A stretch of DNA of 10,987 nucleotides from Bacteroidota bacterium (GTDB lineage Bacteria > Bacteroidota > Ignavibacteria > UBA10030 > UBA6906), in assembly GCA_003541875.1 (NCBI GenBank), contig DPLS01000228.1:593-11579 (forward strand), read 5' to 3'. The notes under the pieces are model-generated. The model worked only from the letters and a program-made list of their open reading frames with translations. It had not been told where the DNA came from and searched no databases. How positions within the stretch are numbered: position 1 is the stretch's first letter; each line of letters begins with the position of its first letter. This document shows, one piece after another, positions 1-6,546 of this stretch. Both the position numbers and the translations under genes were made by a program.

Positions 1-53
1 CCGGTCTGCTCGACAACCATTGGGACTAGTTGATTTACAATTTTTGAACTCAT
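1..53 (-). CDS. clpP: ATP-dependent Clp protease proteolytic subunit, N-terminal fragment (cut by window edge)
   Basis: Only the first 17 codons are present, reading MSSKIVNQLVPMVVEQT on the minus strand. The stretch LVPMVVEQT matches the conserved N-terminal loop of ClpP, which usually continues into GRGER. ClpP is the serine protease tetradecamer that degrades unfolded or tagged proteins fed to it by ClpX or ClpA. The start is the ATG at 53-51, because a GAAAGG ribosome-binding site lies 7 bases upstream (66-61) and this frame alone gives ClpP residues. The gene lies 60 bases downstream of trigger factor on the same strand, the classic tig-clpP order, often followed by clpX. The catalytic Ser-His-Asp residues lie outside the window. 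The call rests on a short but distinctive match plus the neighbour. Confidence 0.88.
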   Translation of the reverse strand, partial: MSSKIVNQLVPMVVEQT

Positions 54-60
54 TCGACAT

Positions 61-66
61 CCTTTC
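61..66 (-). promoter_or_regulatory. Ribosome-binding site of clpP
   Basis: GAAAGG on the minus strand lies 7 bases before the ATG at 53-51. It decides between two nearby ATGs. The ATG at 60-58 abuts the site and opens a frame without ClpP residues, whereas the ATG at 53-51 has normal spacing and the correct frame. Confidence 0.6.
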
Positions 67-113
67 GTTTACAATGTGGCTTGTGCATACGAGATTGGCC
101 TGCGAGGCATTTC

Positions 114-1391
114 CTAAACCTCTTGAGTTACCTCCATTGGTTTCTCGGTGATCTTTGCGTGAGATTTCAAGAACGCCATGAGCTTGTCGGTCAACAGTCG
201 TTCTGTGCCTGAAGCGGACATCTTGTAGTACTCAAGTAACCTTTCCTTATCAACGCCGATGCGCCCCGACTCACCTTCGGCCAGTTTCTCGAGTTCTTCA
301 TCCGCGACTTTGATGTTCTCGACTTCAGCAATTTTCTCTTTCAACAACATCCACTTTGATTGCCATGTGGCATACGCACGGCTCTCGTCCCGGAACTTCT
401 TCTCGTCAAACTGCTTCGGCAGTTTCTTGTCCCGCGACTTGTTCTTGATATCATCGACAAACGCGTCAAGGAAAGAGTTCACCATCGATTCCGGCACGGC
501 GAAGTCATGCATCCTGACCAACTCCTGTGCGATGCCATCGTCGAGTTTCCGCTCCGACTGGTCGATCCAGTAGCGCTCGATATCCTCACGCATGTTCTTC
601 TTGAATTCGTCAGGGCTGGAGGTCTTTCCTCCAGAAAGCTTCTTTACCAGTTCCTCATCGAACAGTGGAAGATGGATCTTCTCAATCTTCTTCACCGTAA
701 TGGCAAGGCTGGTTGTATGGGAGTGATCACCATGCTTGGATTCGAACGTTGCTCGGTACGTCTCGCCAACAGTTGCCGACTTGAGAGAATCTTTGATCTC
801 CTTGACCAACGATGCGTCCGCAAGATAGAAGCGGGCGTCGACTGTTTTCTTTCCGATGATGGGTGTACCGGTATCGTCAAGCTCTTGTGCATCGGCGATG
901 ACGAAATGCTCTGCGTCAGCTACAGACTGGACTTCTGTAGTCGTACTGTTAGACTGGAGGAGATGGCGGATTTCCGACTCGATTTCCTCGTCAGTGACCT
1001 TATGGATTGGCTTCTCAACCTTTATCCCTTTGTAGTTGGCCAACTGAACCACCGGCTTTACATCGTACTGGATCTTGAAATGGAAATGTTGACCTCGCTT
1101 GAAGTCCATGTCCACCATCGACGGTGTTCCAAGCGGGGCAATATTTCGCTCAAGCATGGCTTTGCGATACACGTCAGTTGCCACTTCATCCAGCGCCTCA
1201 TGCTCGATGGCTTCCCCATAGATCTTCTTCACCATCCCCATGGGTACTTTGCCTTTACGGAACCCCTTCAGCTCCACTTTGGGCTGGTACTTCAGATAGG
1301 CTTTATCGAAGTGTGGCTGCAATTCCTCGCTGGGAACGTGTATCTCGGCTTCCTGCCGGACCTCTGATAGTGTGTTGATAGTAACGTCCAA
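114..1391 (-). CDS. tig: Trigger factor, ribosome-associated chaperone
   Basis: A 425-residue protein, the usual length for trigger factor, which binds the ribosome near the exit tunnel and shields nascent chains. The ribosome-docking signature GFRKGKVP is at residues 43-50 in the N-terminal domain (about 1-115). A region corresponding to the FKBP-like PPIase domain spans about 150-240, and the helical chaperone arms about 245-415. The start is TTG (1391-1389): AAAAGGA lies 9 bases upstream and an in-frame stop precedes it before any ATG. In the PPIase region I cannot find the usual DFTG and PGFE-type active-site motifs; the equivalent places read IADAQ and VKEIKDSL. Proline isomerase activity may therefore be lost. 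It sits 43 bases downstream of tRNA-Leu and 60 bases upstream of clpP on the same strand, without a visible terminator, so co-transcription is likely. The family call is secure; the loss of PPIase activity is inferred. Confidence 0.96.
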   Translation of the reverse strand: MDVTINTLSEVRQEAEIHVPSEELQPHFDKAYLKYQPKVELKGFRKGKVPMGMVKKIYGEAIEHEALDEVATDVYRKAMLERNIAPLGTPSMVDMDFKRGQHFHFKIQYDVKPVVQLANYKGIKVEKPIHKVTDEEIESEIRHLLQSNSTTTEVQSVADAEHFVIADAQELDDTGTPIIGKKTVDARFYLADASLVKEIKDSLKSATVGETYRATFESKHGDHSHTTSLAITVKKIEKIHLPLFDEELVKKLSGGKTSSPDEFKKNMREDIERYWIDQSERKLDDGIAQELVRMHDFAVPESMVNSFLDAFVDDIKNKSRDKKLPKQFDEKKFRDESRAYATWQSKWMLLKEKIAEVENIKVADEELEKLAEGESGRIGVDKERLLEYYKMSASGTERLLTDKLMAFLKSHAKITEKPMEVTQEV

Positions 1392-1400
1392 CTTCTCTAA

Positions 1401-1407
1401 TCCTTTT
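1401..1407 (-). promoter_or_regulatory. Ribosome-binding site of tig (supports TTG start)
   Basis: AAAAGGA on the minus strand lies 9 bases before the TTG at 1391-1389. Since the frame contains no upstream ATG after the last stop, the site supports TTG as the true start. Confidence 0.6.
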
Positions 1408-1434
1408 CGTTATAGAAGAAATGCGGTTATCGTG

Positions 1435-1516
1435 TGGGCATAGAGGGACTTGAACCCCCACGGATTGCTCCACTAGCTCCTAAGGCTAGCGCGTCTGCCA
1501 ATTTCGCCATATGCCC
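1435..1516 (-). tRNA. tRNA-Leu (anticodon UAG)
   Basis: The minus strand folds into a complete class II tRNA. The acceptor stem is GGGCATA paired perfectly with TATGCCC, followed by discriminator A. The D arm is GCG/CGC around AAATTGGCAGA. The anticodon stem CTAGC/GCTAG encloses loop CTTAGGA, so the anticodon is UAG, which reads CUN leucine codons. A long variable arm (about 13 bases with a GGA/TCC stem) is typical of leucine tRNAs. The T arm is GGGGG-TTCAAGT-CCCTC with one G-U pair. The 3' CCA is not encoded (the following bases are CAC), so it must be added after transcription. The gene lies between the histidine kinase and tig, all on the same strand. Confidence 0.96.
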
Positions 1517-1541
1517 ATGACGATGCTGTAGTGGGGTGAAA

Positions 1542-1570
1542 AAGATAACCATTTTCTGAGGGAACTTCAA
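1542..1570 (-). promoter_or_regulatory. Candidate sigma70-type promoter for tRNA-Leu (and possibly tig-clpP)
   Basis: On the minus strand TTGAAG (1570-1565) and TATCTT (1547-1542) are separated by exactly 17 bases. Each matches the consensus at 4 of 6 positions. Transcription would begin near 1535, about 19 bases before the tRNA. The site is downstream of the histidine kinase stop codon and upstream of the tRNA, where a stable-RNA promoter is expected. It is a pattern match only. Confidence 0.4.
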
Positions 1571-1602
1571 GGAAAGGACGGTGAAGGGAGATATGCCAAT
1601 TG

Positions 1603-3348
1603 CTATACTGGAAGCAGCAGTCGTATGGTGGTGCCGACGTTCTCCTGTGACTCTAGTTCAATCTCCCCGCCATGCTCATCGATGATCTTCTTCGCTATCG
1701 CGAGTCCCAGACCAGTTCCTTGACGTTTGCCGTGAGTGAAGAACGGCTCGAATACTTTTGCCTTGACCGCGTCCGGAATACCCGTTCCGGTGTCGATGAG
1801 GATTATTCTTATGCTTTCGTCGGACTTCTCCGTCCGAACTGTGAGCTTTCCTCCATTTGGCATGGCGTCGGCGGCATTCGTCACAAGGTTGTAGAGCACC
1901 CGCGACATTCTATCTGGATCAAGCTTGCACGGACCTGCAAATTGAAATTCTCTCGTAATGGTGATGTTCCGGTTTTGGAATTCCATCTCGATGAACTTCA
2001 ATGAGGAATCCAGCACGTCTGAGAGTTGTACGGTCTCAAGGTGAAGCTCGCTTAATCCGCGGGAATAGTCAAGGATCTCCTGTGTCATCTTCACAAACTT
2101 GTCCACCTGGCGGATCATCTCATCGGCATAACCGGAGACCTCGGTGTCGTGCACTCTGCGCTTGATGAGCTGTGCATACAGGCGAAGTACGCTCATCGGG
2201 CTCTTGATGTCGTGGATGATTGAACTGGCCATTTTCCCGACGGTGGACAGACGCTCGTGCTTCACCATCTCTTGTGCGAGGCGCACATTCTCGAGTGCGA
2301 TTGCCGCATGAACGGAGAGGGCGTCGATGAAGGATGCATCTTCTTCTGTGAACACGCCCCCTTTCTTGTTGAGGAACTGGAACACGCCAACGATCTCACC
2401 TTCCTTGTTCTTCATCGGCATGCAAAGAACGTTGTGCGTCCGGAACCCGCTCTTCTTGTCGATTTCAGGGTTGAATCGTGGGTCGCTGTACGCATCCGGA
2501 ATGTTTACTACCTCGCCCGTCTTTGCCACGTATCCGGCAAGCCCCTTGCCGACAGGCAGGCGGATTTCTGTCATATCTTTTCCTTGGGCGACCTTCGCCC
2601 AGAGTTCGTTCTTCTCTTTGTCGAGGAGATAGAGCGTCCCGCGTTCTGCCTGAATGCTATGGGCGGCAGCGTTGAGGATAAGAACAAGAAGCTCGTCAAT
2701 GTCGATCGTGGAGTTTAAGGTCTTGCTGGCCTCAATGAGGAGGTTGAGCTTCTCGAGCTTTGCTCTTGAAGACACCACATTGCGTTCGAGTTCGGTCACG
2801 AAGGCCTGGTCGAGCGTGCGCAACCTGATCGCCAGGTTCTTCAGCAGGTTGAACGTAAAAGCGTCGCTCTCTTTTATGAGCGAGCGGAATTCCGACGCGT
2901 TGAAGAGTACAATCGTGCAAGGACCAATCGCCTCCGCCTGCCCAGACCTCGGAAGGCCGTCTATAATAGAGAGTTCCCCAAAGAAATCGCCCTCGTGCAA
3001 GACCCCAAGCAGCGATTCAATACCGTATTTGGTATATTTCTTTATCCGAACTATCCCCCTGACAAGCATGTAGAGATGCCGGCCTTTGGTTGATTCGTTG
3101 AAGATGACATCACCGGACCTATAATGACGAACAAGAAGCTTGGAGCTGACAGATGTTAGGGTCTTCGGTTCGACATTTGAGAAGAGTATGTTCTGTCGGA
3201 TGCCCTGCAGGATTGACTTGTCCGGCGTCGGGTGGCGACGCCGGTGAGTGGTTGGCCTTGAACTCTTTTTCCGCATGGACGGGCGAGCTTCTGCCGAGCG
3301 CTTTGGGGTTGAAAGGTGGCTTGCTTTTGCAGTGGTTTTCTTTTTCAT
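1603..3348 (-). CDS. Soluble sensor histidine kinase with CRP-like cNMP-binding and GAF domains
   Basis: A 581-residue kinase (from the ATG at 3348-3346) that should autophosphorylate on histidine and pass the phosphate to a response regulator; none is encoded in this window. In order: a very basic, low-complexity tail (about 1-43); a cyclic-nucleotide-binding domain (about 55-165) with FGEL at 123-126 and RSG at 134-136; a helical linker; a GAF domain (about 205-355); HisKA with the H-box SIIHDIKSPM and phosphorylatable His379; and an HATPase domain with N-box NLVTNAADAM, G1 box DTGTG (519-523), F-box FEPFF and G2 box GTGLGLAI (544-551). No transmembrane segment is visible, so it should be cytoplasmic. 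The open frame extends to a GTG at 3420, but the extra 24 residues do not look like a kinase N-terminus, and the frame there crosses the predicted promoter, so I use the ATG. That ATG has no clear Shine-Dalgarno site. The gene is divergent from the ABC exporter. Confidence 0.9.
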   Translation of the reverse strand: MKKKTTAKASHLSTPKRSAEARPSMRKKSSRPTTHRRRHPTPDKSILQGIRQNILFSNVEPKTLTSVSSKLLVRHYRSGDVIFNESTKGRHLYMLVRGIVRIKKYTKYGIESLLGVLHEGDFFGELSIIDGLPRSGQAEAIGPCTIVLFNASEFRSLIKESDAFTFNLLKNLAIRLRTLDQAFVTELERNVVSSRAKLEKLNLLIEASKTLNSTIDIDELLVLILNAAAHSIQAERGTLYLLDKEKNELWAKVAQGKDMTEIRLPVGKGLAGYVAKTGEVVNIPDAYSDPRFNPEIDKKSGFRTHNVLCMPMKNKEGEIVGVFQFLNKKGGVFTEEDASFIDALSVHAAIALENVRLAQEMVKHERLSTVGKMASSIIHDIKSPMSVLRLYAQLIKRRVHDTEVSGYADEMIRQVDKFVKMTQEILDYSRGLSELHLETVQLSDVLDSSLKFIEMEFQNRNITITREFQFAGPCKLDPDRMSRVLYNLVTNAADAMPNGGKLTVRTEKSDESIRIILIDTGTGIPDAVKAKVFEPFFTHGKRQGTGLGLAIAKKIIDEHGGEIELESQENVGTTIRLLLPV

Positions 3349-3373
3349 GACAAAGAATGCGGCTTTGTGAGAA

Positions 3374-3392
3374 CACCGCAACAACAGCGGTG
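3374..3392. repeat. Inverted repeat CACCGC-N7-GCGGTG in the divergent promoter region
   Basis: Perfect 6-bp arms (3374-3379 and 3387-3392) surround a 7-base spacer. The repeat would lie in the 5' leader of the histidine kinase transcript, where it could form an RNA hairpin. It also lies just upstream of the -10 element of the ABC promoter, where a dimeric regulator could bind. No function can be assigned from sequence alone. Confidence 0.4.
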
Positions 3393-3400
3393 CTTTTCCG

Positions 3401-3409
3401 TGGTATAAT
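3401..3409 (+). promoter_or_regulatory. Extended -10 promoter for the ABC exporter operon
   Basis: TGGTATAAT is a perfect extended -10 (TGn followed by the TATAAT consensus). There is no good -35 at 17 bases upstream (ACAACA), as is common for extended -10 promoters. Transcription would start near 3416, about 27 bases before the ABC ATPase start codon. Confidence 0.5.
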
Positions 3410-3433
3410 AGGTAATTCACTTTCCAGAATCAA
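3405..3433 (-). promoter_or_regulatory. Candidate promoter for the histidine kinase, sharing the -10 with the divergent ABC promoter
   Basis: On the minus strand TTGATT (3433-3428) and TATTAT (3410-3405) are 17 bases apart and match consensus at 4/6 and 5/6 positions. The start would fall near 3398, about 50 bases before the ATG at 3348. This supports the ATG over the GTG at 3420, which lies upstream of the predicted transcript. Confidence 0.45.
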
Positions 3434-3442
3434 CCACGCACT

Positions 3443-4366
3443 ATGTCTTCTGACGTTATTCTGAGAACGGAACGCCTTGGGAAGAGGTTCAGAAGGCGCT
3501 GGGCGGTGAGAGCACTTAATCTTGAAGTGCCGCGCGGTGAAGTGTTTGGGTTCCTTGGTCCAAACGGTGCCGGGAAGAGCACAACGATCAGAATGCTCCT
3601 CTCATTGGTGAAACCGAGTGAAGGCCGTATTGAACTCTTCGGAAAGGAGCTTTACAGTCATAGGAAGGATGTGCTCTCGCGTGTGGGAGGGCTTGTGGAG
3701 AGTGCTGACTTCTATCAATACCTCACCGCCCGCAAGAACCTGGACATGATTGCCTCCCTCGGTGGAGGGTTGACTCGCCGCGCAATTGATGAAGTGCTTA
3801 ATCTGGTCGGACTTTTCCCCCGTGCTGAAGACAAGGTCAAGACGTACTCACATGGAATGAAGCAACGGTTGGGCATCGCGCAGGCACTCCTTGGCAACCC
3901 GGAGTTGATCATTCTTGATGAACCAACCACCGGACTCGATCCTCAAGGTATCAAGGAAGTCCGGGAACTGATCAGGAGACTGTCGAAGGAACGGGCAATC
4001 ACGGTCTTTCTTTCCTCTCACCTCTTGAGCGAGATTGAGCAGACGGCCACGAGTATGGCTATCATCAACATGGGGGAGCTCGTTGTGCAGGGGAAAGTCG
4101 GTGCGCTGTTGAACACGGGGGAAAACGTTGTGAAGATTGATGCGCGGCCTCTGGAAGAAGCACGGCTTCTGATTAGCAAGCAACAGTATGTGAAGGGCAT
4201 CAAGCAGATCAACAATACTCTTGAGGTGAACATGCCACTTGATCACGCAGGTGAACTTAACACGATGCTCGTGCGTGCAGGCCTGGAAGTGTATTCGCTT
4301 ATCCCGCGACGTTCGTTGGAGGATTACTTCCTTTCCATCACCGACGGTTCAACCGATATTCGCTGA
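3443..4366 (+). CDS. ABC transporter ATP-binding protein (BcrA/CcmA-type, ABC-2 exporter)
   Basis: A 307-residue ATPase that should power the membrane protein encoded next to it. Walker A GPNGAGKST is at residues 39-47; the signature YSHGMKQRL is at about 135-143, the SHGM form typical of exporter ATPases of the bacitracin-resistance (BcrA) type; Walker B with D-loop LIILDEPTTGLDP is at about 155-167; the switch histidine is His193 in LSSHLLSE. The Q-loop region reads GGLVES, with Glu instead of Gln, also typical of BcrA-like ATPases. The C-terminal 90 residues (about 220-307) are the accessory region common in this group. No strong Shine-Dalgarno site precedes the ATG at 3443. The permease starts 8 bases after the stop. 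The substrate cannot be predicted; drug, lipid and peptide export are all possible. Confidence 0.93.
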   Translation: MSSDVILRTERLGKRFRRRWAVRALNLEVPRGEVFGFLGPNGAGKSTTIRMLLSLVKPSEGRIELFGKELYSHRKDVLSRVGGLVESADFYQYLTARKNLDMIASLGGGLTRRAIDEVLNLVGLFPRAEDKVKTYSHGMKQRLGIAQALLGNPELIILDEPTTGLDPQGIKEVRELIRRLSKERAITVFLSSHLLSEIEQTATSMAIINMGELVVQGKVGALLNTGENVVKIDARPLEEARLLISKQQYVKGIKQINNTLEVNMPLDHAGELNTMLVRAGLEVYSLIPRRSLEDYFLSITDGSTDIR

Positions 4367-4374
4367 GGAATCCC

Positions 4375-5211
4375 ATGTTGTTGATCCTGAAAGACGAATT
4401 GCTCAAAACGTACAAGAAGTGGCGCACATACATCGGCTTCATCGCGATAGCGGTGTTTGTGCCGGCCGTCCAGCTTGCCCTGAAGTTTGAGGGAGGGGGA
4501 ATGGTGAACAGGATGACACGGGGGCTTCAGGACGACTTCTTTCTGGTTGGCAATTTCTTCAACGGTTACTTCATCACTCAATTCCTCCTCAACAGCATGT
4601 GGGTACACATGCCATTTCTCATCAGTCTCGTTGCCGGTGATCAGCTTGCGGGTGAGGCCACAGGCGGAACATTTCGACTATTGTTGATACGGCCAGCATC
4701 GCGCTCACGCATTCTCCTGAATAAGTATGTAACAACACTTTTCTATTCGTTCACGTTGGTTGCATTTCTAGCCCTTGTGTCGCTCGGATTGGGTCTTGCA
4801 CTGTTTGGATCGGGACCGCTCCTGATTCCCGGAAGGACAATCACTATCATCCCCGTTGAACAAGTGTTCTGGCGGATGAGTCTGGCATTTGGATTTGCCA
4901 TTGTCTGCATGTGGTGTGTTGCCTCGCTGGCGTTCCTGTTCTCCTCTCTGGTGGAGAACGCCATTGGCCCGATCGTTGGGACGATGGCGGTCGTTATTAT
5001 CTTCCTGCTTCTTTCAAACATGCCTGTGGATTTCTTTAAGGCCATCAAGCCATATCTGTTCACTTCATATCTGAATGTATGGCAAAAGATGCTCGAAGAG
5101 CCAATTCCCTGGCAGACCATCCGGAACGATCTTCTGATTATCGGTGGCCACTGCGTTGGATTTTACATTGTCACTTGGTATATTTTCGTGAAGAAAGATA
5201 TCCTGAGTTGA
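4375..5211 (+). CDS. ABC-2 type transporter permease
   Basis: A 278-residue hydrophobic protein with about six predicted membrane segments (roughly residues 20-38, 57-82, 112-140, 164-192, 196-218 and 250-270). Between the second and third segments, residues about 84-112 read as the typical ABC-2 permease loop (GDQLAGEATGGTFR, then RPASRSRILLNKY), in which the E-x(3)-GTxR and PxSR-x(4)-K pattern is recognisable. Two copies would pair with two copies of the upstream ATPase to form an exporter. The start ATG at 4375 follows GAGGA by 5 bases, and this site overlaps the ATPase stop codon, indicating translational coupling. The protein ends in KKD-rich cytoplasmic sequence. The substrate is unknown. 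Confidence 0.9.
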   Translation: MLLILKDELLKTYKKWRTYIGFIAIAVFVPAVQLALKFEGGGMVNRMTRGLQDDFFLVGNFFNGYFITQFLLNSMWVHMPFLISLVAGDQLAGEATGGTFRLLLIRPASRSRILLNKYVTTLFYSFTLVAFLALVSLGLGLALFGSGPLLIPGRTITIIPVEQVFWRMSLAFGFAIVCMWCVASLAFLFSSLVENAIGPIVGTMAVVIIFLLLSNMPVDFFKAIKPYLFTSYLNVWQKMLEEPIPWQTIRNDLLIIGGHCVGFYIVTWYIFVKKDILS

Positions 5212-5264
5212 CGCAGCTCCGCGCCTTGGCTCAGCTTGCACAGACACTTCTCACAACTGTCCCC

Positions 5265-5270
5265 AAAGGA
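5265..5270 (+). promoter_or_regulatory. Ribosome-binding site of the M24 peptidase
   Basis: AAAGGA lies 7 bases before the ATG at 5278. It decides the start against the upstream in-frame TTG at 5236, which has no such site and would add 14 residues. Confidence 0.6.
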
Positions 5271-5277
5271 CCCAGCA

Positions 5278-6453
5278 ATGAATCTAGATCGTATTCAAGA
5301 ATCGCTCCGTGAGCGTAAGCTCGGGGGGTGGCTGTTCTGCGACTTCCACAACCGAGACCATCTCGCCTATCGTATCCTCGGACTTGATCTGACAAAGATG
5401 ACCACACGACGGTGGTTCTATTTCATTCCCGCTAAGGGAGAGCCACGCCGACTTGTGCACAGCGTGGAGAAATTCAAACTTGAAGCGTTGCCCGGATCGA
5501 AGTCGGTATATCTTCCGTGGGAACAGCTTCACGCATCCTTGAAAAAGATGCTTGGGAGCCCAAAGAAGATTGCCATGCAGTATTCACCAAAGAACAATAT
5601 CCCGGCCGTGTCCATGGTAGATGCTGGCATTGTGGAGCTTGTAAAGAGTTTTGGTCACAAGGTTGTTTCGTCAGCTGATTTAGTGCAGATGTTTGAAGCC
5701 TCCATCGGCGAAGAAGGGTACAGGCTTCACAAGGAAGCGGGTGTTCTTGTCGATCGGATTCGCGCGGAAGCATTTGACCAGATCAAGCATGCAGTCGCCA
5801 CCAAAAACGGCATGACGGAATACGACGTGCAGCAATTCATCATGCGTCGCTTTGCTGAAAGCGGTCTGACGACAGTTGATCCGCCCATTGTTGGGACAAA
5901 CGATCACCCTGCTGATCCTCATTTCGAGTCAACGCCCGCCAATGCGCGGGCATTCAAATGGGGGGATACCGTGTTGATTGATCTCTGGGCAAAGATGAAT
6001 GTTCCGGGGGGCATCTACTATGATATCACCTGGGTTGGCTACATTGGGAGCGAGCCATCAAAGAAGTATCTGGAGATCTTCAACGTTGTGAAGAATGCCC
6101 GCAACGCAGCCATCAAGTTTGTGCAGGACAAATTCGCCAAGGGTCAGACCTGCTGCGGCTGGCAGGTGGACGAGGCATGCCGCAGTGTAGTGAAGAAAGC
6201 GGGATACGGGAAGTACTTTGTTCATCGTACCGGGCATTCCATTGGAGAGGAGGTCCATGGCAACGGCGGGAACATCGACAACCTCGAAACGAGAGATGAT
6301 CGCCAACTCATGCCCGGGTGTCTCTTCTCGATTGAACCGGGTATTTATCTTGAAGGCGCAATGGCAGTCCGAACAGAAGTCAATATGTTCATCCGTCATG
6401 ATGGAGTGCCTGAAGTGACGGGAGAAAAGCAGGAAGAGTTGGTGAGGATTTAA
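5278..6453 (+). CDS. M24 family metallopeptidase, aminopeptidase P/Xaa-Pro dipeptidase-like
   Basis: A 391-residue protein with the two-domain layout of Xaa-Pro peptidases: a creatinase-like N-terminal domain (about 1-140) and a pita-bread catalytic domain (about 150-390). All five residues expected to bind the two metal ions are visible: Asp235 (LIDLW), Asp249 (YYDITW), His320 (GHSIGEEVHG), Glu353 (SIEPGIY) and Glu367 (RTEVN). It should therefore be active, removing residues next to proline at peptide N-termini; exact specificity cannot be read. No signal peptide is seen, so it is cytoplasmic. It lies 66 bases after the permease with no terminator between, so it may belong to the ABC operon. 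A peptide transporter gene follows, suggesting a shared role in peptide use. A creatinase or other M24 enzyme is possible but less likely. Confidence 0.9.
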   Translation: MNLDRIQESLRERKLGGWLFCDFHNRDHLAYRILGLDLTKMTTRRWFYFIPAKGEPRRLVHSVEKFKLEALPGSKSVYLPWEQLHASLKKMLGSPKKIAMQYSPKNNIPAVSMVDAGIVELVKSFGHKVVSSADLVQMFEASIGEEGYRLHKEAGVLVDRIRAEAFDQIKHAVATKNGMTEYDVQQFIMRRFAESGLTTVDPPIVGTNDHPADPHFESTPANARAFKWGDTVLIDLWAKMNVPGGIYYDITWVGYIGSEPSKKYLEIFNVVKNARNAAIKFVQDKFAKGQTCCGWQVDEACRSVVKKAGYGKYFVHRTGHSIGEEVHGNGGNIDNLETRDDRQLMPGCLFSIEPGIYLEGAMAVRTEVNMFIRHDGVPEVTGEKQEELVRI

Positions 6454-6546
6454 CGATTACCCGATTTGGTGATTTGATAATTGGGCTGCACAGGTCAATC
6501 GCTAGATCTCTTAATCATACCATCATCAAATACATAAGGAGCCCAT
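6454..6546 (+). other. Intergenic region between peptidase and peptide transporter
   Basis: This 93-base AT-richer gap contains a short direct repeat (GATTTG at 6463-6468 and again at 6471-6476) and ends in the transporter's ribosome-binding site. I see no terminator hairpin. A TTGATA at 6474-6479 resembles a -35 box but has no matching -10 at normal spacing. A promoter here is plausible but not shown. Confidence 0.35.
6536..6541 (+). promoter_or_regulatory. Ribosome-binding site of the POT transporter (supports TTG start)
   Basis: AAGGAG, a near-perfect Shine-Dalgarno site, lies 5 bases before the TTG at 6547. The next in-frame ATG would remove the first 23 residues and most of the first helix, so TTG is the probable start. 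Confidence 0.65.

Noticed and set aside
54..60. Upstream ATG at 60-58 as the start of the gene after tig
   Set aside because: Its frame gives no ClpP residues and the ATG directly abuts the ribosome-binding site, whereas the ATG at 53-51 gives the ClpP N-terminus.
360..1367. A 335-codon open frame on the plus strand opposite tig
   Set aside because: It is antisense to trigger factor, with no domain and a Cys/Leu/His-rich composition typical of shadow frames.
2257..2718. A 153-codon open frame on the plus strand opposite the histidine kinase
   Set aside because: It lies opposite the GAF and linker coding sequence and shows no domain or ribosome-binding site.
3349..3420. Upstream extension of the histidine kinase to a GTG at 3420
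   Set aside because: The added 24 residues show no family similarity, and the GTG would lie upstream of the predicted transcript start near 3398. The ATG at 3348 fits better.
6454..6546. Rho-independent terminator after the peptidase gene
   Set aside because: No GC-rich stem followed by a T-run could be found; only short direct repeats are present.
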